From positions 1 through 64,000 of the forward strand of contig NZ_JYFE01000027.1 in assembly GCF_000877395.1 (NCBI RefSeq): a stretch of DNA of 64,000 nt. The letters are read 5' to 3'. The notes below the pieces were generated by a model that was given only the letters and a program-made list of their open reading frames with translations, made no database searches and had not been told where the DNA came from. Numbering within the stretch: position 1 is the first letter of the stretch; each line of letters starts with the position of its first letter. Shown in pieces: positions 16,367 through 25,129 of the stretch. The DNA is from Jannaschia aquimarina (GTDB lineage: Bacteria; Pseudomonadota; Alphaproteobacteria; Rhodobacterales; Rhodobacteraceae). Position numbers and translations under genes: made by a program.

Positions 16367-17607
16367 CCAAGCTCCTGATCGTGCACCAGAACATGCCCGG
16401 CCAATACCGGGAGTTGCTGGAAGTGCTCCGGGAAACCGGCGAGCATGAGATCGTCTTTCTCACCCAGCGAGAGGACTTCCCCGAGCCGAAGGGCGTGCGC
16501 AAGGTCGTGTATCGCTCGCACAACCGCCCGACCAAGGAATCCTATGGCCTGTCCAAGATCTGGGAGGAGGCGACGGGCAATGGGTACGGGGCCGCCCTTG
16601 CCTGCGACAAGCTGAAGGCGGACGGCTTCGAACCGGACATCATCCTGGGCCATACCGGTTGGGGTGAGCTTCTGTTCCTCAAGCATGTCTGGCCCGCGGC
16701 CCCGATCCTGGGCTTCTTCGAATACTACTACCTGCTCCATGGCGGTCCAGTGAATTTCGACCCCGAGGATCCGCCAGCCGAAACGGCGCCGTACCTGCTT
16801 CAGGCCCGCAACGCCGTTCCGAACACGAACATCCATGCCGTCGATCGGGGGACCTGCCCGACCTGGTGGCAACGGAACACATTCCCCAAGATGTTCCACC
16901 CCAAGCTCTACGTCTGCCACGACGGGATCCGAGCGGATCGCCTGCGACCGGATCCGAACGTGTCGCTTTCGCTGGGCCGCATCGGCAAGATCACTCGCAA
17001 GGACGAGGTGTTCACCTACATGGCCCGCAACATGGAGCGGACCCGGGGCTTCCACGTCTTCATGCGCGCCCTGCCCAAAATCCTCCAAGCGCGTCCCGAG
17101 GCGCGGGTCCTGATCGTCGGCGGCAACGCGTCGAGCTACGGTAAGGCTTCGGACGTGGAGGGCGGCTTCCGCGCCGAGATGGAGGCCGAGGTCGGCCATC
17201 TGGTGGATTGGGATCGCGTGCATTTCTTGGGCCGCGTCCCCTATGACGCCTTCCAGAAGGTCATCCAGATCAGCCGCTGCCACATCTACCTGACGATGCC
17301 TTTCGTGCTCTCGTGGTCCCTGCTCGAATCCATGTCGATGGAGGCGACCATCGTCGCCTCCGACACGGCGCCGGTCCGCGAAGCGATCACGCACGGCAAG
17401 ACGGGCCTGCTGGTCGATTTCTTCCGTCCGGATCTGCTGGCCCAGCAGGTCGTGGACGTTCTGGCCGCGCCACAGGACTTCGCGCATCTCGGCCCGGCAG
17501 CGAGGCGGCATGTCGAGCGTGAGTACGATTTTCTCAAGGTCTGCCTGCCGCGGCATCTCGAAGAGATGAACGCGCTCCTTCCGCTCGAAAAGCAGATCCA
17601 CGTTTGA
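16363..17607 (+). CDS. GT4-type glycosyltransferase
   Basis: A 414-residue cytosolic or membrane-associated glycosyltransferase with a GT-B fold. The N-terminus LLIVHQNMPGQYREL is typical of a GT4 subgroup. The acceptor domain contains ILGHTGWGELLFLK and EYYYLLHGGPVNFDPE. The donor domain carries VLIVGGN, RVHFLGRVPYDAF and a helix SWSLLESMSMEATIVASDTAPVRE with the EX7E-type acidic pair. Donor and acceptor are unknown; the adjacent ugd suggests use of UDP-sugars in an acidic exopolysaccharide or capsule. Confidence 0.88.
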   Translation: MTKLLIVHQNMPGQYRELLEVLRETGEHEIVFLTQREDFPEPKGVRKVVYRSHNRPTKESYGLSKIWEEATGNGYGAALACDKLKADGFEPDIILGHTGWGELLFLKHVWPAAPILGFFEYYYLLHGGPVNFDPEDPPAETAPYLLQARNAVPNTNIHAVDRGTCPTWWQRNTFPKMFHPKLYVCHDGIRADRLRPDPNVSLSLGRIGKITRKDEVFTYMARNMERTRGFHVFMRALPKILQARPEARVLIVGGNASSYGKASDVEGGFRAEMEAEVGHLVDWDRVHFLGRVPYDAFQKVIQISRCHIYLTMPFVLSWSLLESMSMEATIVASDTAPVREAITHGKTGLLVDFFRPDLLAQQVVDVLAAPQDFAHLGPAARRHVEREYDFLKVCLPRHLEEMNALLPLEKQIHV

Positions 17608-17695
17608 TCTGGCCCGCGTTGCCGCCGGTTGCGTCCATCGGGTGGCGCGCCTATTCCCGTGACATGCTGAGCATGTCACAGGCCGGGTCCATCTC

Positions 17696-18472
17696 ATGAG
17701 CGTCGCGATCGTCATTCCAGCGCGCTACGCCTCGACCCGCTATCCCGGAAAACCGCTCGTCGAATTGACCCTGCCCGATGGCAGCAGGAAATCCCTGATC
17801 CGAATGACCTGGGACGCCGCGCAGCAGGTCGGGGGCGTCGATCATATTCACGTCGCCACCGACGATGACCGCATCCGCGACCACTGCGAAGCCTTCGGAG
17901 CGTCCGTGGTCATGACCTCCGAGGCGGCGCGCAACGGCACCGAGCGGTGCGCCGAGGCGGCCGAGGCCGTTGGCGCGGACCTCATTGTGAACCTTCAGGG
18001 CGACGCGCCGTTGACGCCACCCTGGTTCGTCGAGGCGCTGATAGACGGGATCGGACAAGCCGACGTCGCGACGCCCGTCCTGCGCTGCGATCGCAAGACC
18101 TACGACATGTTCGTCGAGGACCGCCGGGCCGGGCGGGTCGGAGGAACGACAGCCGTCTTCGACCGGGCGATGCGGGGCCTCTACTTTTCCAAGGAGGTCA
18201 TTCCCTGGATCGACCCCACCAAGGTCCCGGACCCGGTCCCCGTCTTCCACCATGTCGGCGCCTATGCCTACACGCCAGCCGCGCTGAGATCCTATGCCAG
18301 CTGGCCCGAGGGGGAGCTGGAGCGGCGGGAAGGCCTTGAACAGCTTCGCTTTCTCGAGAACGGCGCCCATGTCGCCTGCGTCGAGGTCGAAGCGCGGGGC
18401 CGCACGTTCTGGGAACTCAACAACCCTGCCGATGTCGCCCGCATCGAGACCGCCCTGAAGGAGAATGGCTGA
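17696..18472 (+). CDS. kdsB: 3-deoxy-manno-octulosonate cytidylyltransferase
   Basis: A 258-residue enzyme that activates KDO with CTP to CMP-KDO for LPS or capsule synthesis. It opens with [19 protein letters not shown], the nucleotide-binding signature of KdsB/Kps[14 protein letters not shown] and [18 protein letters not shown] are conserved. The metal motif reads LQGDAPLT, where most KdsB proteins have [21 protein letters not shown] is also typical. The stop overlaps the kdsA start by one base (TGATG). It may be the capsule-type (KpsU) paralogue, given the neighbouring polysaccharide genes. Confidence 0.92.
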   Translation: MSVAIVIPARYASTRYPGKPLVELTLPDGSRKSLIRMTWDAAQQVGGVDHIHVATDDDRIRDHCEAFGASVVMTSEAARNGTERCAEAAEAVGADLIVNLQGDAPLTPPWFVEALIDGIGQADVATPVLRCDRKTYDMFVEDRRAGRVGGTTAVFDRAMRGLYFSKEVIPWIDPTKVPDPVPVFHHVGAYAYTPAALRSYASWPEGELERREGLEQLRFLENGAHVACVEVEARGRTFWELNNPADVARIETALKENG

Positions 18473-19308
18473 TGGATCCGATCCAGTCCCGCGTGGTCGA
18501 TGTCTCCGGTATTCCCTGCGGCGGGTCCGAGCCGTTCATGCTCATCACCGGGCCGTGCCAGCTCGAAAGCCTGGACCACGCGCGGATGATGGCGGAGCGC
18601 ATCGCCGCCGCCTGCGCGCCGACCGGCACACGGTTCGTCTTCAAGGCGAGCTACGACAAGGCGAACCGCTCCTCGCTTTCGGGCACCCGTGGGTTGGGAA
18701 TGGAGAAGGGGCTGGAAATCCTTGGGAAAATCAAGGCGGAGTTCGGCTGTCCCGTTCTCACCGACGTGCATGAGACCGGCCATTGCGCGCCCGCGGCGGA
18801 GGTGTGCGACATCCTTCAGATCCCCGCCTTTCTGTCGCGGCAGACCGATCTCCTGCTTGCGGCGGGCGAGACCGGTGCCGTGATCAACATCAAGAAGGGG
18901 CAGTTCCTCGCCCCGTGGGACATGCCAAATGTCGCGGCCAAGGTGGCCAGCACCGGCAACGAGAAAATCCTGCTCTGTGAACGAGGAACCTCGTTTGGTT
19001 ACAATACCTTGGTGACGGATTTCCGTGGGCTGCCGCAGATGGAGGCGACAGGATATCCAGTGGTGTTCGACGCAACGCATTCGGTGCAGCAGCCGGGGGG
19101 GTTGGGTGGCTCGTCAGGGGGACAGAGGGAGTTTGCGCCGGTGCTCGCCCGGGCAGCCTGTTCGGTGGGGGTCTCGGCGCTCTTCATCGAGACGCATCAG
19201 GATCCGGACAATGCCCCGTCGGATGGGCCCAACATGATCCCCATCGAGCGGATGGAAGCCCTGATCGGTGATCTGAGACGCTTCGACGATCTGCGCAAAG
19301 GTCGCTGA
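18472..19308 (+). CDS. kdsA: 3-deoxy-8-phosphooctulonate synthase (KDO-8-P synthase)
   Basis: A 278-residue TIM-barrel enzyme that condenses phosphoenolpyruvate with arabinose 5-phosphate to KDO-8-phosphate, the committed step toward KDO. It shows [68 protein letters not shown] and [16 protein letters not shown], all family signatures. The length is normal. It follows kdsB directly; with waaA at 27-28 kb the window holds synthesis, activation and transfer of KDO. Confidence 0.97.
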   Translation: MDPIQSRVVDVSGIPCGGSEPFMLITGPCQLESLDHARMMAERIAAACAPTGTRFVFKASYDKANRSSLSGTRGLGMEKGLEILGKIKAEFGCPVLTDVHETGHCAPAAEVCDILQIPAFLSRQTDLLLAAGETGAVINIKKGQFLAPWDMPNVAAKVASTGNEKILLCERGTSFGYNTLVTDFRGLPQMEATGYPVVFDATHSVQQPGGLGGSSGGQREFAPVLARAACSVGVSALFIETHQDPDNAPSDGPNMIPIERMEALIGDLRRFDDLRKGR

Positions 19309-19357
19309 TAGACGCACGAAATTGGCATCCGCTCGGGATATCGGTGCGAGAATGCCG

Positions 19358-19407
19358 ATGCACCCCCTGTGCACCATCTGTGCACCCCCCGTCTGCACAA
19401 TGTGCAC
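19358..19407 (-). repeat. GTGCAC 11-bp phased array, copy B
   Basis: Read on the minus strand, the five registers are GTGCAC (19402), GCAGAC (19391), GTGCAC (19380), GTGCAC (19369) and GTGCAT (19358), each 11 bp apart, over exactly 50 bp. Register 2 equals that of copy A and register 5 equals that of copy C. It starts 50 bp after the kdsA stop, oriented antisense to it. Confidence 0.8.
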
Positions 19408-19693
19408 CGCGCAGGGCCGGACCGCTGGATCGGGTCCGGCTGCGATCTCACCAGGGTGATGGTCGGGTGACTTTGCCGCCCCACCGATCCGCGCCCGGAA
19501 CAGGTCGGCCGGAGCGCCTCCGGGTCCGGTCGCCGGCGTAGCCGAGTGCGTGACCGCGGTCAGGAACGCCAGAGGGCGGATCGGCGCGGCCTTCTGCATT
19601 GGTCGCTCGCACGGGCACTCTTCTTCCCCCCTCCCGGTCTAAAGCCTTGCCATGCGGGGGTGGATTCGCGCACGGCCTCCCTAGATACTTCCC
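19408..19693. other. Gene-free region between the array and the DedA gene
   Basis: With copy B it forms a 385-bp gap between kdsA and the DedA gene. It holds one perfect 8-bp stem, GCCGGACC (19416-19423) / GGTCCGGC (19433-19440), with no T-tract. Open frames here lack protein-like composition. A promoter for the DedA gene must lie here but no convincing -35/-10 pair was seen. Confidence 0.5.
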
Positions 19694-20293
19694 ATGTTCG
19701 AATGGGTCCTATCCGTCATGGCGCGGGCCGGGTACGGGGGGCTCGCCTTCCTGATGCTGGCCGAGAACGTCTTCCCTCCGATCCCGTCCGAGGTCGTCAT
19801 GCCGCTGGCCGGCTTCCTGTCGGCACGCGGAGATTTCTGGTTGCCTTGGGCGATCCTTGCCGGGCTGGTCGGGACGGTGCTGGGCGCGCTCTTCTGGTAT
19901 TGGGTCGGGATGGCGATCGGCACCGCCCGGCTGAGGCGCGTGACGGAGCGTCATGGCCGATGGCTGACCCTCTCTCCGACGGATGTCGAAAAGGCCGAGA
20001 TCTACTTCCGGGAACGCGGCCTGATGGCCGTCTTCGCGGGGCGGATGCTGCCGGGGCTGCGCACGCTGATCTCGGTGCCTGCGGGTATGGCGCGGATGCC
20101 GATGGGCCCGTTTCTGCTGGCGACGACGGCCGGGAGCCTGATCTGGATCGGGGGGCTGGCGATCCTGGGCTACATCCTCGAGTCGCAATACGATCGGATC
20201 CACGCCTGGCTCGACCCTGCGATCTGGGTGGTCGTGGGCGCTGTGGCGGGTGTCTATTTCTGGCGGCTCTTCAGGCAGGAGTCGCGGCGTTGA
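19694..20293 (+). CDS. DedA-family membrane protein
   Basis: A 199-residue polytopic inner-membrane protein. The DedA/SNARE-associated signature ENVFPPIPSEVVMPLAG occurs at 24-40 and the second conserved segment FAGRMLPGLRTLISVPAGMARM around 112-135. DedA proteins are polyprenyl-phosphate or phospholipid flippase-like transporters needed for envelope integrity. The key acidic residues (Glu24, Glu33) and the Arg in GRMLPGLR are kept. The length is slightly short but within range. A stand-alone gene between two unrelated loci. Confidence 0.92.
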   Translation: MFEWVLSVMARAGYGGLAFLMLAENVFPPIPSEVVMPLAGFLSARGDFWLPWAILAGLVGTVLGALFWYWVGMAIGTARLRRVTERHGRWLTLSPTDVEKAEIYFRERGLMAVFAGRMLPGLRTLISVPAGMARMPMGPFLLATTAGSLIWIGGLAILGYILESQYDRIHAWLDPAIWVVVGAVAGVYFWRLFRQESRR

Positions 20294-20380
20294 GCGGGCG
20301 GCCCGCCTGATCGACGTGAAACGTTCGGCCGCTGCGCGCTCCCTGCTTCTTCTCGGCTCAAATGCTCCCGCCGGAGGCCC

Positions 20381-20414
20381 GGATCCGGACGGGGCTCGAT
20401 GCCCCGTCCGATCC
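20381..20414 (-). repeat. Composite hairpin repeat, copy 1
   Basis: On the minus strand GGATCGGACGGGGC pairs with GCCCCGTCCGGATCC (one bulged C) around a 5-base loop. A second GC-rich segment and ATTTGAGCCGAGAAGAAG follow. The element at 63161-63236 has the same hairpin, the same order and a similar ATTTGGAAAGCAGAGAAG tail. This copy sits between the ends of the convergent DedA and alkB genes, where a bidirectional terminator would be expected. Confidence 0.6.
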
Positions 20415-20421
20415 GTCCGCT

Positions 20422-21567
20422 TCAGCGCGGCATCGGGTTCGAGGCGGTCTTGTAGGCGGACCAATCCTCGATGTCGGGATAATGCTGCCTGCGCCATTCG
20501 CGCACGCGGGGGTTCATCATCCGTCGCCAGAGTGGAGGGAACATCGCCGCCGCCGTCATCACCGGATAGCCCGCGGGAAGTTGCGGCGCCTCATCCGCCT
20601 CGTAGGTCTGCAACAACGGAAAGGGGCGGTCGGGCTTGAAGTGGTGGTCGGAATGGCGTTGCAGGTTGATCAGCAGCCAGTTCGACGCCTTCTGCGCGCT
20701 GTTCCAGGAATGATGCGGCTTGACCGGTTCATACTTGCCGTCGCCCAGATGACGACGCGTCAGGCCGTAATGCTCGATGTAGTTGACGAGTTCGAGCTGC
20801 CAGATCGCGACGCCTGCCTGCAGCAGGAACAGCGCCAGCCCCGCCCAACCGCCGATCAGCGCGGCCAGCGTCAGCATCGCCGCCTGCAACGCGGCAAATC
20901 GCCAGAACGGGTTGGAGCGGTGCCACCACGGCAGGCCCTTGCGGGCCAGCATCGCCGCTTCGGCCTGCCACGCGGAGGTCAGGCATTGCCACAGCACGCG
21001 GGGATAGAAGCGGTGGAACCCTTCGTTGTAGCGGGCCGTCACCGGATCGCGGGGCGTGGCGACATAGCGATGGTGGACCAGCAGGTGTTCGGACCGGAAA
21101 TGCGAATAGAGCACCATCGACAGCAGGATATCCCCGAGCCAGCGTTCCAGCCGCGTACGCTGGTGCATCAGTTCGTGGCTGTAATTGATCCCGATCGTTC
21201 CGCCGATCACGCCGACCCCGAAGAACAGGCCCGCCAGTTCCCAGCCGCCCAGATGCGGTGCCCGGGTCGCGTAGAAGATCAGGCCGAAGAGCGTGACGAA
21301 CTGCACCGGCGCCCAGATCAGGGTGATCGCGCGATACCAGCCCAAGGCCCGGCGATCCGTCATGGGATCGGCATTGCCCTCTTCCAGCCCGGCGAGAACA
21401 TCCAGAAGCGAATAGGCCCCCCAGGCATAGGCGGGCACGGCCAGCACCCACCATCCGCCCAGATAGGCGGCCGCCCAGGTGATCGGCACCATGGTCAGCG
21501 ATGCCCAGAAGGGCAGGGCGCGCAGCGGATTTCGAAGCTGGCTCTCGGAGACGGCGGTGATGGTCAT
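20422..21567 (-). CDS. alkB: Alkane 1-monooxygenase
   Basis: A 381-residue integral-membrane non-haem di-iron hydroxylase that oxidises the terminal carbon of medium-chain alkanes using electrons from rubredoxin. The histidine boxes are HELMH (131-135), HLLVHH (161-166) and HSDHH (305-309), and the AlkB motif NYIEHYGL is at 262-269. Six or so hydrophobic segments fill the first 250 residues. The length is near the family norm. No rubredoxin or rubredoxin reductase gene is next to it, so electron partners must be elsewhere. It is transcribed away from mutY's start region. Confidence 0.93.
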   Translation of the reverse strand: MTITAVSESQLRNPLRALPFWASLTMVPITWAAAYLGGWWVLAVPAYAWGAYSLLDVLAGLEEGNADPMTDRRALGWYRAITLIWAPVQFVTLFGLIFYATRAPHLGGWELAGLFFGVGVIGGTIGINYSHELMHQRTRLERWLGDILLSMVLYSHFRSEHLLVHHRYVATPRDPVTARYNEGFHRFYPRVLWQCLTSAWQAEAAMLARKGLPWWHRSNPFWRFAALQAAMLTLAALIGGWAGLALFLLQAGVAIWQLELVNYIEHYGLTRRHLGDGKYEPVKPHHSWNSAQKASNWLLINLQRHSDHHFKPDRPFPLLQTYEADEAPQLPAGYPVMTAAAMFPPLWRRMMNPRVREWRRQHYPDIEDWSAYKTASNPMPR

Positions 21568-21625
21568 TCTTTCGTCCTCCCATCCGGATGTTAACGCCCC
21601 GTTTCCGACGACGCAAAACGCGACG

Positions 21626-22642
21626 CTACGTCACGGCAAGGGCGTGCGCCTTGCGGAAAAGAGTCGGGAGCGCGGCCGGATCCAGCGGCGTCCATTGGCC
21701 CCGGTCGGGGTTTCCGGTGGCCTCGGCCACGCGCACCGTCAGAATCAGGTGAAAATGCGTGAAGGTGTGGCGCACCTCGCCCGCATCGCGCCAGGGCGCG
21801 TCGAAGGGCGGGGCCTCGGCCGGGGCCTCGGACCAGTCGGAGGTCGGGAAGGCCGCCATGCCGCCCAAGAGGCCCTTGTCCGGGCGCCGCTCGGTCAGCC
21901 AGTCGGAGCCGCGCCGCGCCAGATAGACATAGCCCCTCCGCGTGGGCTTGGCCTTCTTCGGGGCCTTGGCGGGCAGCGTCGCGGCGATCCCGGCGGCGTG
22001 GCCCGCGCAATCCGGCTTGAGCGGGCAGAGCAGGCAGGACGGGGATTTCGCGGTGCAGATCGTCGCGCCCAGATCCATCACCGCCTGAGCGTGGTCGCCG
22101 GGGCGCCGCTCGGGCGTCAGAGCCGCGGCCGCATCGCGAATCGCGGGTTTGGCGGCGGGCAGAGGCGTCCGAATGGCGAAAAGGCGGGCCATCACGCGTT
22201 CTACATTGCCGTCGACGACCACGGCGGGACGGTCGAAGGCGATGGCCGCAATGGCGGCGGCCGTATAGGGCCCGATGCCGGGCAGGGCTCGCAGGCCGTC
22301 TTCGGTGTCGGGGAAGGTGCCGTCCAGATCGCGGCTCACGACGCGGGCGCAGGCCAACAGGTTCCGGGCGCGGGCGTAATAGCCGAGCCCCGCCCAGGCG
22401 GCCATGACATCCGGATCCTCCGCCGCGGCGAGGGCATGCACGTCGGGCCAGATCCGCGTGAACCGGTGGAAGTACTCGCGCACGGCCGCCACAGTAGTTT
22501 GCTGAAGCATCACCTCTGATAGCCACACGCGGTAGGGGTCGGGACGTGCTGCCGCGCCGGGGGGCACGCGCCAGGGCAGGTCGCGCGCGTGGGCGTCATA
22601 CCAGCCCATCAGCCGGTCGGCCGCCTGTCGCGAATCACGCAT
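21626..22642 (-). CDS. mutY: A/G-specific adenine DNA glycosylase
   Basis: A 338-residue base-excision repair enzyme that removes adenine opposite 8-oxoguanine. The catalytic Glu43 is in SEVMLQQTTV. The helix-hairpin-helix LPGIGPYTAAAI and the Asp in VVVDGNVERVMAR are present. The 4Fe-4S cluster ligands have the expected spacing (CTAKSPSCLLCPLKPDC). The C-terminal NUDIX-like domain that recognises 8-oxoG begins near RRGYVYLARR and includes HTFTHFHL. The start at 22642 (MRDSRQAADR) matches the family; an open frame continues upstream across the divergent gene but is not conserved in character. Confidence 0.96.
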   Translation of the reverse strand: MRDSRQAADRLMGWYDAHARDLPWRVPPGAAARPDPYRVWLSEVMLQQTTVAAVREYFHRFTRIWPDVHALAAAEDPDVMAAWAGLGYYARARNLLACARVVSRDLDGTFPDTEDGLRALPGIGPYTAAAIAAIAFDRPAVVVDGNVERVMARLFAIRTPLPAAKPAIRDAAAALTPERRPGDHAQAVMDLGATICTAKSPSCLLCPLKPDCAGHAAGIAATLPAKAPKKAKPTRRGYVYLARRGSDWLTERRPDKGLLGGMAAFPTSDWSEAPAEAPPFDAPWRDAGEVRHTFTHFHLILTVRVAEATGNPDRGQWTPLDPAALPTLFRKAHALAVT

Positions 22643-22694
22643 CGGTGATGAGCCCCCTATCCCTTCCGGCGGGGGATCATGTAATCGTCTCGCC

Positions 22695-23237
22695 ATGGCA
22701 GCGAAAGGGCCCAACAGGACGCGCAAGGGCGGCGTCCGCACCGTTGGTGCGCTGGTCGAGCGGCAGATCCGCCGCTCGGGCGAGACGCGCGGATTCTCCG
22801 AATCGCGGCTGCTGACCCATTGGGCCGAAGTGGCGGGCGCTGACGTAGCGCGGATCTGCCGGCCGGTGAAGGTAAGCTGGTCGCGCCGGGAGCAGGGATC
22901 CGTCCTGACGCTGCTGACCACCGGCGCGCAGGCCCCGATGCTGCAGATGCGCCTGCCGCAGCTGCGCGATCGGGTGAATGCCTGCTACGGCTACAGGGCC
23001 ATTGCCGGGATCAACATCACCCAGACCGCCCCAACCGGATTTGCCGAAGGACAGGCGAGCTTCGACGCGGGGCCACCCCGGCGAAAGCCTGCGCCGAGCC
23101 CGGAAACGCGAGAAAAGGCGCGCGCTCAGGTCGGCGGGATCGCCGATCCGGCGTTGAAGGACGCGCTTGAACGGCTGGGGGCCAACATCATATCGAAAGC
23201 GGGCCGCGAAGACGGCCCCGACAGGAGCAGACGATGA
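22695..23237 (+). CDS. DUF721 (DciA-like) protein
   Basis: A 180-residue protein with the DUF721 domain in its first 110 residues (WAEVAGADVARICRPVKVSW, then LTLLTTGAQAPMLQMRLPQLRDRVNACYGY). DciA proteins of this family load the replicative helicase in bacteria lacking DnaC/DnaI, which fits an alphaproteobacterium. The C-terminal 60 residues are basic and low in order. Divergent from mutY with a 52-bp gap. Its stop overlaps the DsbA-like gene start (ATGA). Confidence 0.85.
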   Translation: MAAKGPNRTRKGGVRTVGALVERQIRRSGETRGFSESRLLTHWAEVAGADVARICRPVKVSWSRREQGSVLTLLTTGAQAPMLQMRLPQLRDRVNACYGYRAIAGINITQTAPTGFAEGQASFDAGPPRRKPAPSPETREKARAQVGGIADPALKDALERLGANIISKAGREDGPDRSRR

Positions 23238-23896
23238 TCAACCGACGGAACCTGATGATGATCGGCGGCGGGGCCGCCTTGGGCGCGGCCTGGGCATTCT
23301 GGCCCAGCGGGCGGGACGGTCTGCCCCTGTTGCCGGGAGGCGACGGCTCGGCCCGCGCGCAGGATGCGGGATCGATCGCGGAAATGACGCTGGGCGATCC
23401 GGATGCGCCGGTGAAGGTGGTAGAATACGCCTCGTTCACTTGCCCCCATTGCGCGAACTTCCACCTCGACACGTTCAAGGCGTTCCGGGAGGAATACATC
23501 GACACCGGCCGGGTGCATTTCACCTACCGGGAGGTCTATTTCGACCGCTACGGCCTGTGGGCGTCGATGATCGCGCGTTGCGCCGACCCGATGCGCTATT
23601 TCGGGATCGTGGAACTGCTTTACGACAGCCAGTCGGAATGGTCGCGGCAGGAGGACCCCGCCGCGGTCGCCGAGAGTCTCAAGCGGATCGGCGCGCAAGC
23701 CGGGATGGATCGCGAGACGCTGGATGCCTGCCTGCAGGACGGTGAGAAGGCGCAGTCGCTCGTCGCCTGGTACGAGCAGAACGCCGCGTCCGACGGCGTC
23801 CGGTCGACCCCGTCCTTCCTGATCAACGGCGAGATGCATGCGGGCAATATGAGCCTGTCGCAACTGGGCCGTCTGGTGGACGAAGCCGCCTCCTGA
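23234..23896 (+). CDS. DsbA-like periplasmic thiol oxidoreductase
   Basis: A 220-residue thioredoxin-fold protein. The N-terminus RRNLMMIGGGAALGAAWAF looks like a Tat-type or uncleaved signal segment, so it should act in the periplasm. The redox motif C70-P-H-C73 (FTCPHCANFH) is the classic DsbA motif. A cis-Pro loop occurs in VRSTPSFLINGE. It resembles the alphaproteobacterial thioredoxin-domain DsbA family used for disulfide formation in envelope proteins. Translationally coupled to the DciA-like gene by a 4-base overlap, although no functional link is evident. Confidence 0.92.
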   Translation: MINRRNLMMIGGGAALGAAWAFWPSGRDGLPLLPGGDGSARAQDAGSIAEMTLGDPDAPVKVVEYASFTCPHCANFHLDTFKAFREEYIDTGRVHFTYREVYFDRYGLWASMIARCADPMRYFGIVELLYDSQSEWSRQEDPAAVAESLKRIGAQAGMDRETLDACLQDGEKAQSLVAWYEQNAASDGVRSTPSFLINGEMHAGNMSLSQLGRLVDEAAS

Positions 23897-23970
23897 AAAG
23901 GCGCGGAGCGTCGCCGCTGGATCGCATCGGGCGGATCGGCGGCGATCGAAGATCGGCTCCGTCCCGATCC

Positions 23971-25029
23971 TTAGCGAGCGTTGGCCGTTTCCACCGTGAC
24001 GTCGAGGATCGCCGCCCGCCCTGCGGCAATCGAACGGGCAAGCGCGCGGGCGGTTCTGTTATCGAGGATCGGTCGCGCGGGCGTCATCTCTGCCGGGGAC
24101 AGGTCGCATGTCGCCCGTAGCAATGCGGAGGGGCCCAAACCTGCGGCCTCGCGGCTGTAGGGCGTGACCAGAAGCGTTTCGCTGGGCAGCCCATTCGATA
24201 TGAGGATGGCATGGCGTTCGGTCAGAATGTGAAGGTAGTCGAGTCCCGCCGCCGGACACACCTCCCGGATGCCGGGAAGCGCGGTCAGGGTATGAGCGGG
24301 GACCAGGACCTCCCGTGCCTTGGTGAAGGATGGACCGGGACCGCATGTCCTCAGAAGGATGCGATGCTGGCGTGAGAGGCTCGTGTCTGCCCGGGGGCGA
24401 CCCTCTCCCAATGCGTGCGCCCGGATGGAGATCGGTCGGAAGCCTTTCTGCTGCCGCATCCGCCAGGACGGAACCCGCGTCCGTCCGATCCAGAGGATCG
24501 GCTGCGGGCCGTCGTCCAACGTCTCGATCAGGGCGCCCGGTTGGAGACGTTCGATCGCAACAGGGCCGGCTGGTGTCTGGATGCGGGTTCCAGCCGCCAG
24601 ACAGGTCACCCCCTGCTGCGACAACTCGGAATAGTTGGTCGAGTTCGGGTTGCTGACATTGGTGACCGTGTAGGTCGTGCCAAGCTGCGGGGCCGGTTCG
24701 TGGAAGATGTAGTAGGTGGAATTCGTGGACGCGATGAAGACCTCGGTGACGTAATAGGTGTTCGTGCCATCGCTCAGCGTGATTTCGTCTCTCGGCTGGA
24801 CTTGCCCCGACGTTTCCACATTGCCGAACTCGTCGTAGACGATGGCGGTCTGGCTACTGTCCTCGTCGTCGCGGTCGTCCGTTCCGTCCTGAAGGCGGCT
24901 GTCGTTGTCCGTGATTGAGATCACGTGATCCGCCGGGAAATCGAACGAGATCGTGTCGCCGACCGTCGGACTGCCCCCCGGCCATGTCAGTTGATCGTCG
25001 TCGTAACCAGGAAAATCATACGTCGCCAT
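23971..25029 (-). CDS. Hint-domain protein, copy 1
   Basis: A 352-residue protein. The N-terminal 140 residues are an acidic, Ser/Thr/Asn-rich domain of beta character. A Hedgehog/intein (Hint) domain starts at Cys143 (VTCLAAGTRIQTPAGP) and includes ARADTSLSRQHRILL with His222 and TERHAILISNG with His273. The Cys nucleophile and the His of the Hint fold are kept, so self-cleavage before Cys143 is possible, but intein C-terminal splice residues are absent. There is no classical signal peptide. A paralogue with the same layout lies at 36030. Function unknown; proteins of this kind are common in roseobacters and may be secreted. Confidence 0.88.
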   Translation of the reverse strand: MATYDFPGYDDDQLTWPGGSPTVGDTISFDFPADHVISITDNDSRLQDGTDDRDDEDSSQTAIVYDEFGNVETSGQVQPRDEITLSDGTNTYYVTEVFIASTNSTYYIFHEPAPQLGTTYTVTNVSNPNSTNYSELSQQGVTCLAAGTRIQTPAGPVAIERLQPGALIETLDDGPQPILWIGRTRVPSWRMRQQKGFRPISIRAHALGEGRPRADTSLSRQHRILLRTCGPGPSFTKAREVLVPAHTLTALPGIREVCPAAGLDYLHILTERHAILISNGLPSETLLVTPYSREAAGLGPSALLRATCDLSPAEMTPARPILDNRTARALARSIAAGRAAILDVTVETANAR

Positions 25030-25129
25030 GCGCCCGCTATGCGCAAAATGGCTTAGGAATATGTGAATCGCGACCGGTCCGAACCTTCGCCGTCCTGCGA
25101 TCGCGGCAAGAGATGCGGCTTGGGCTGGG

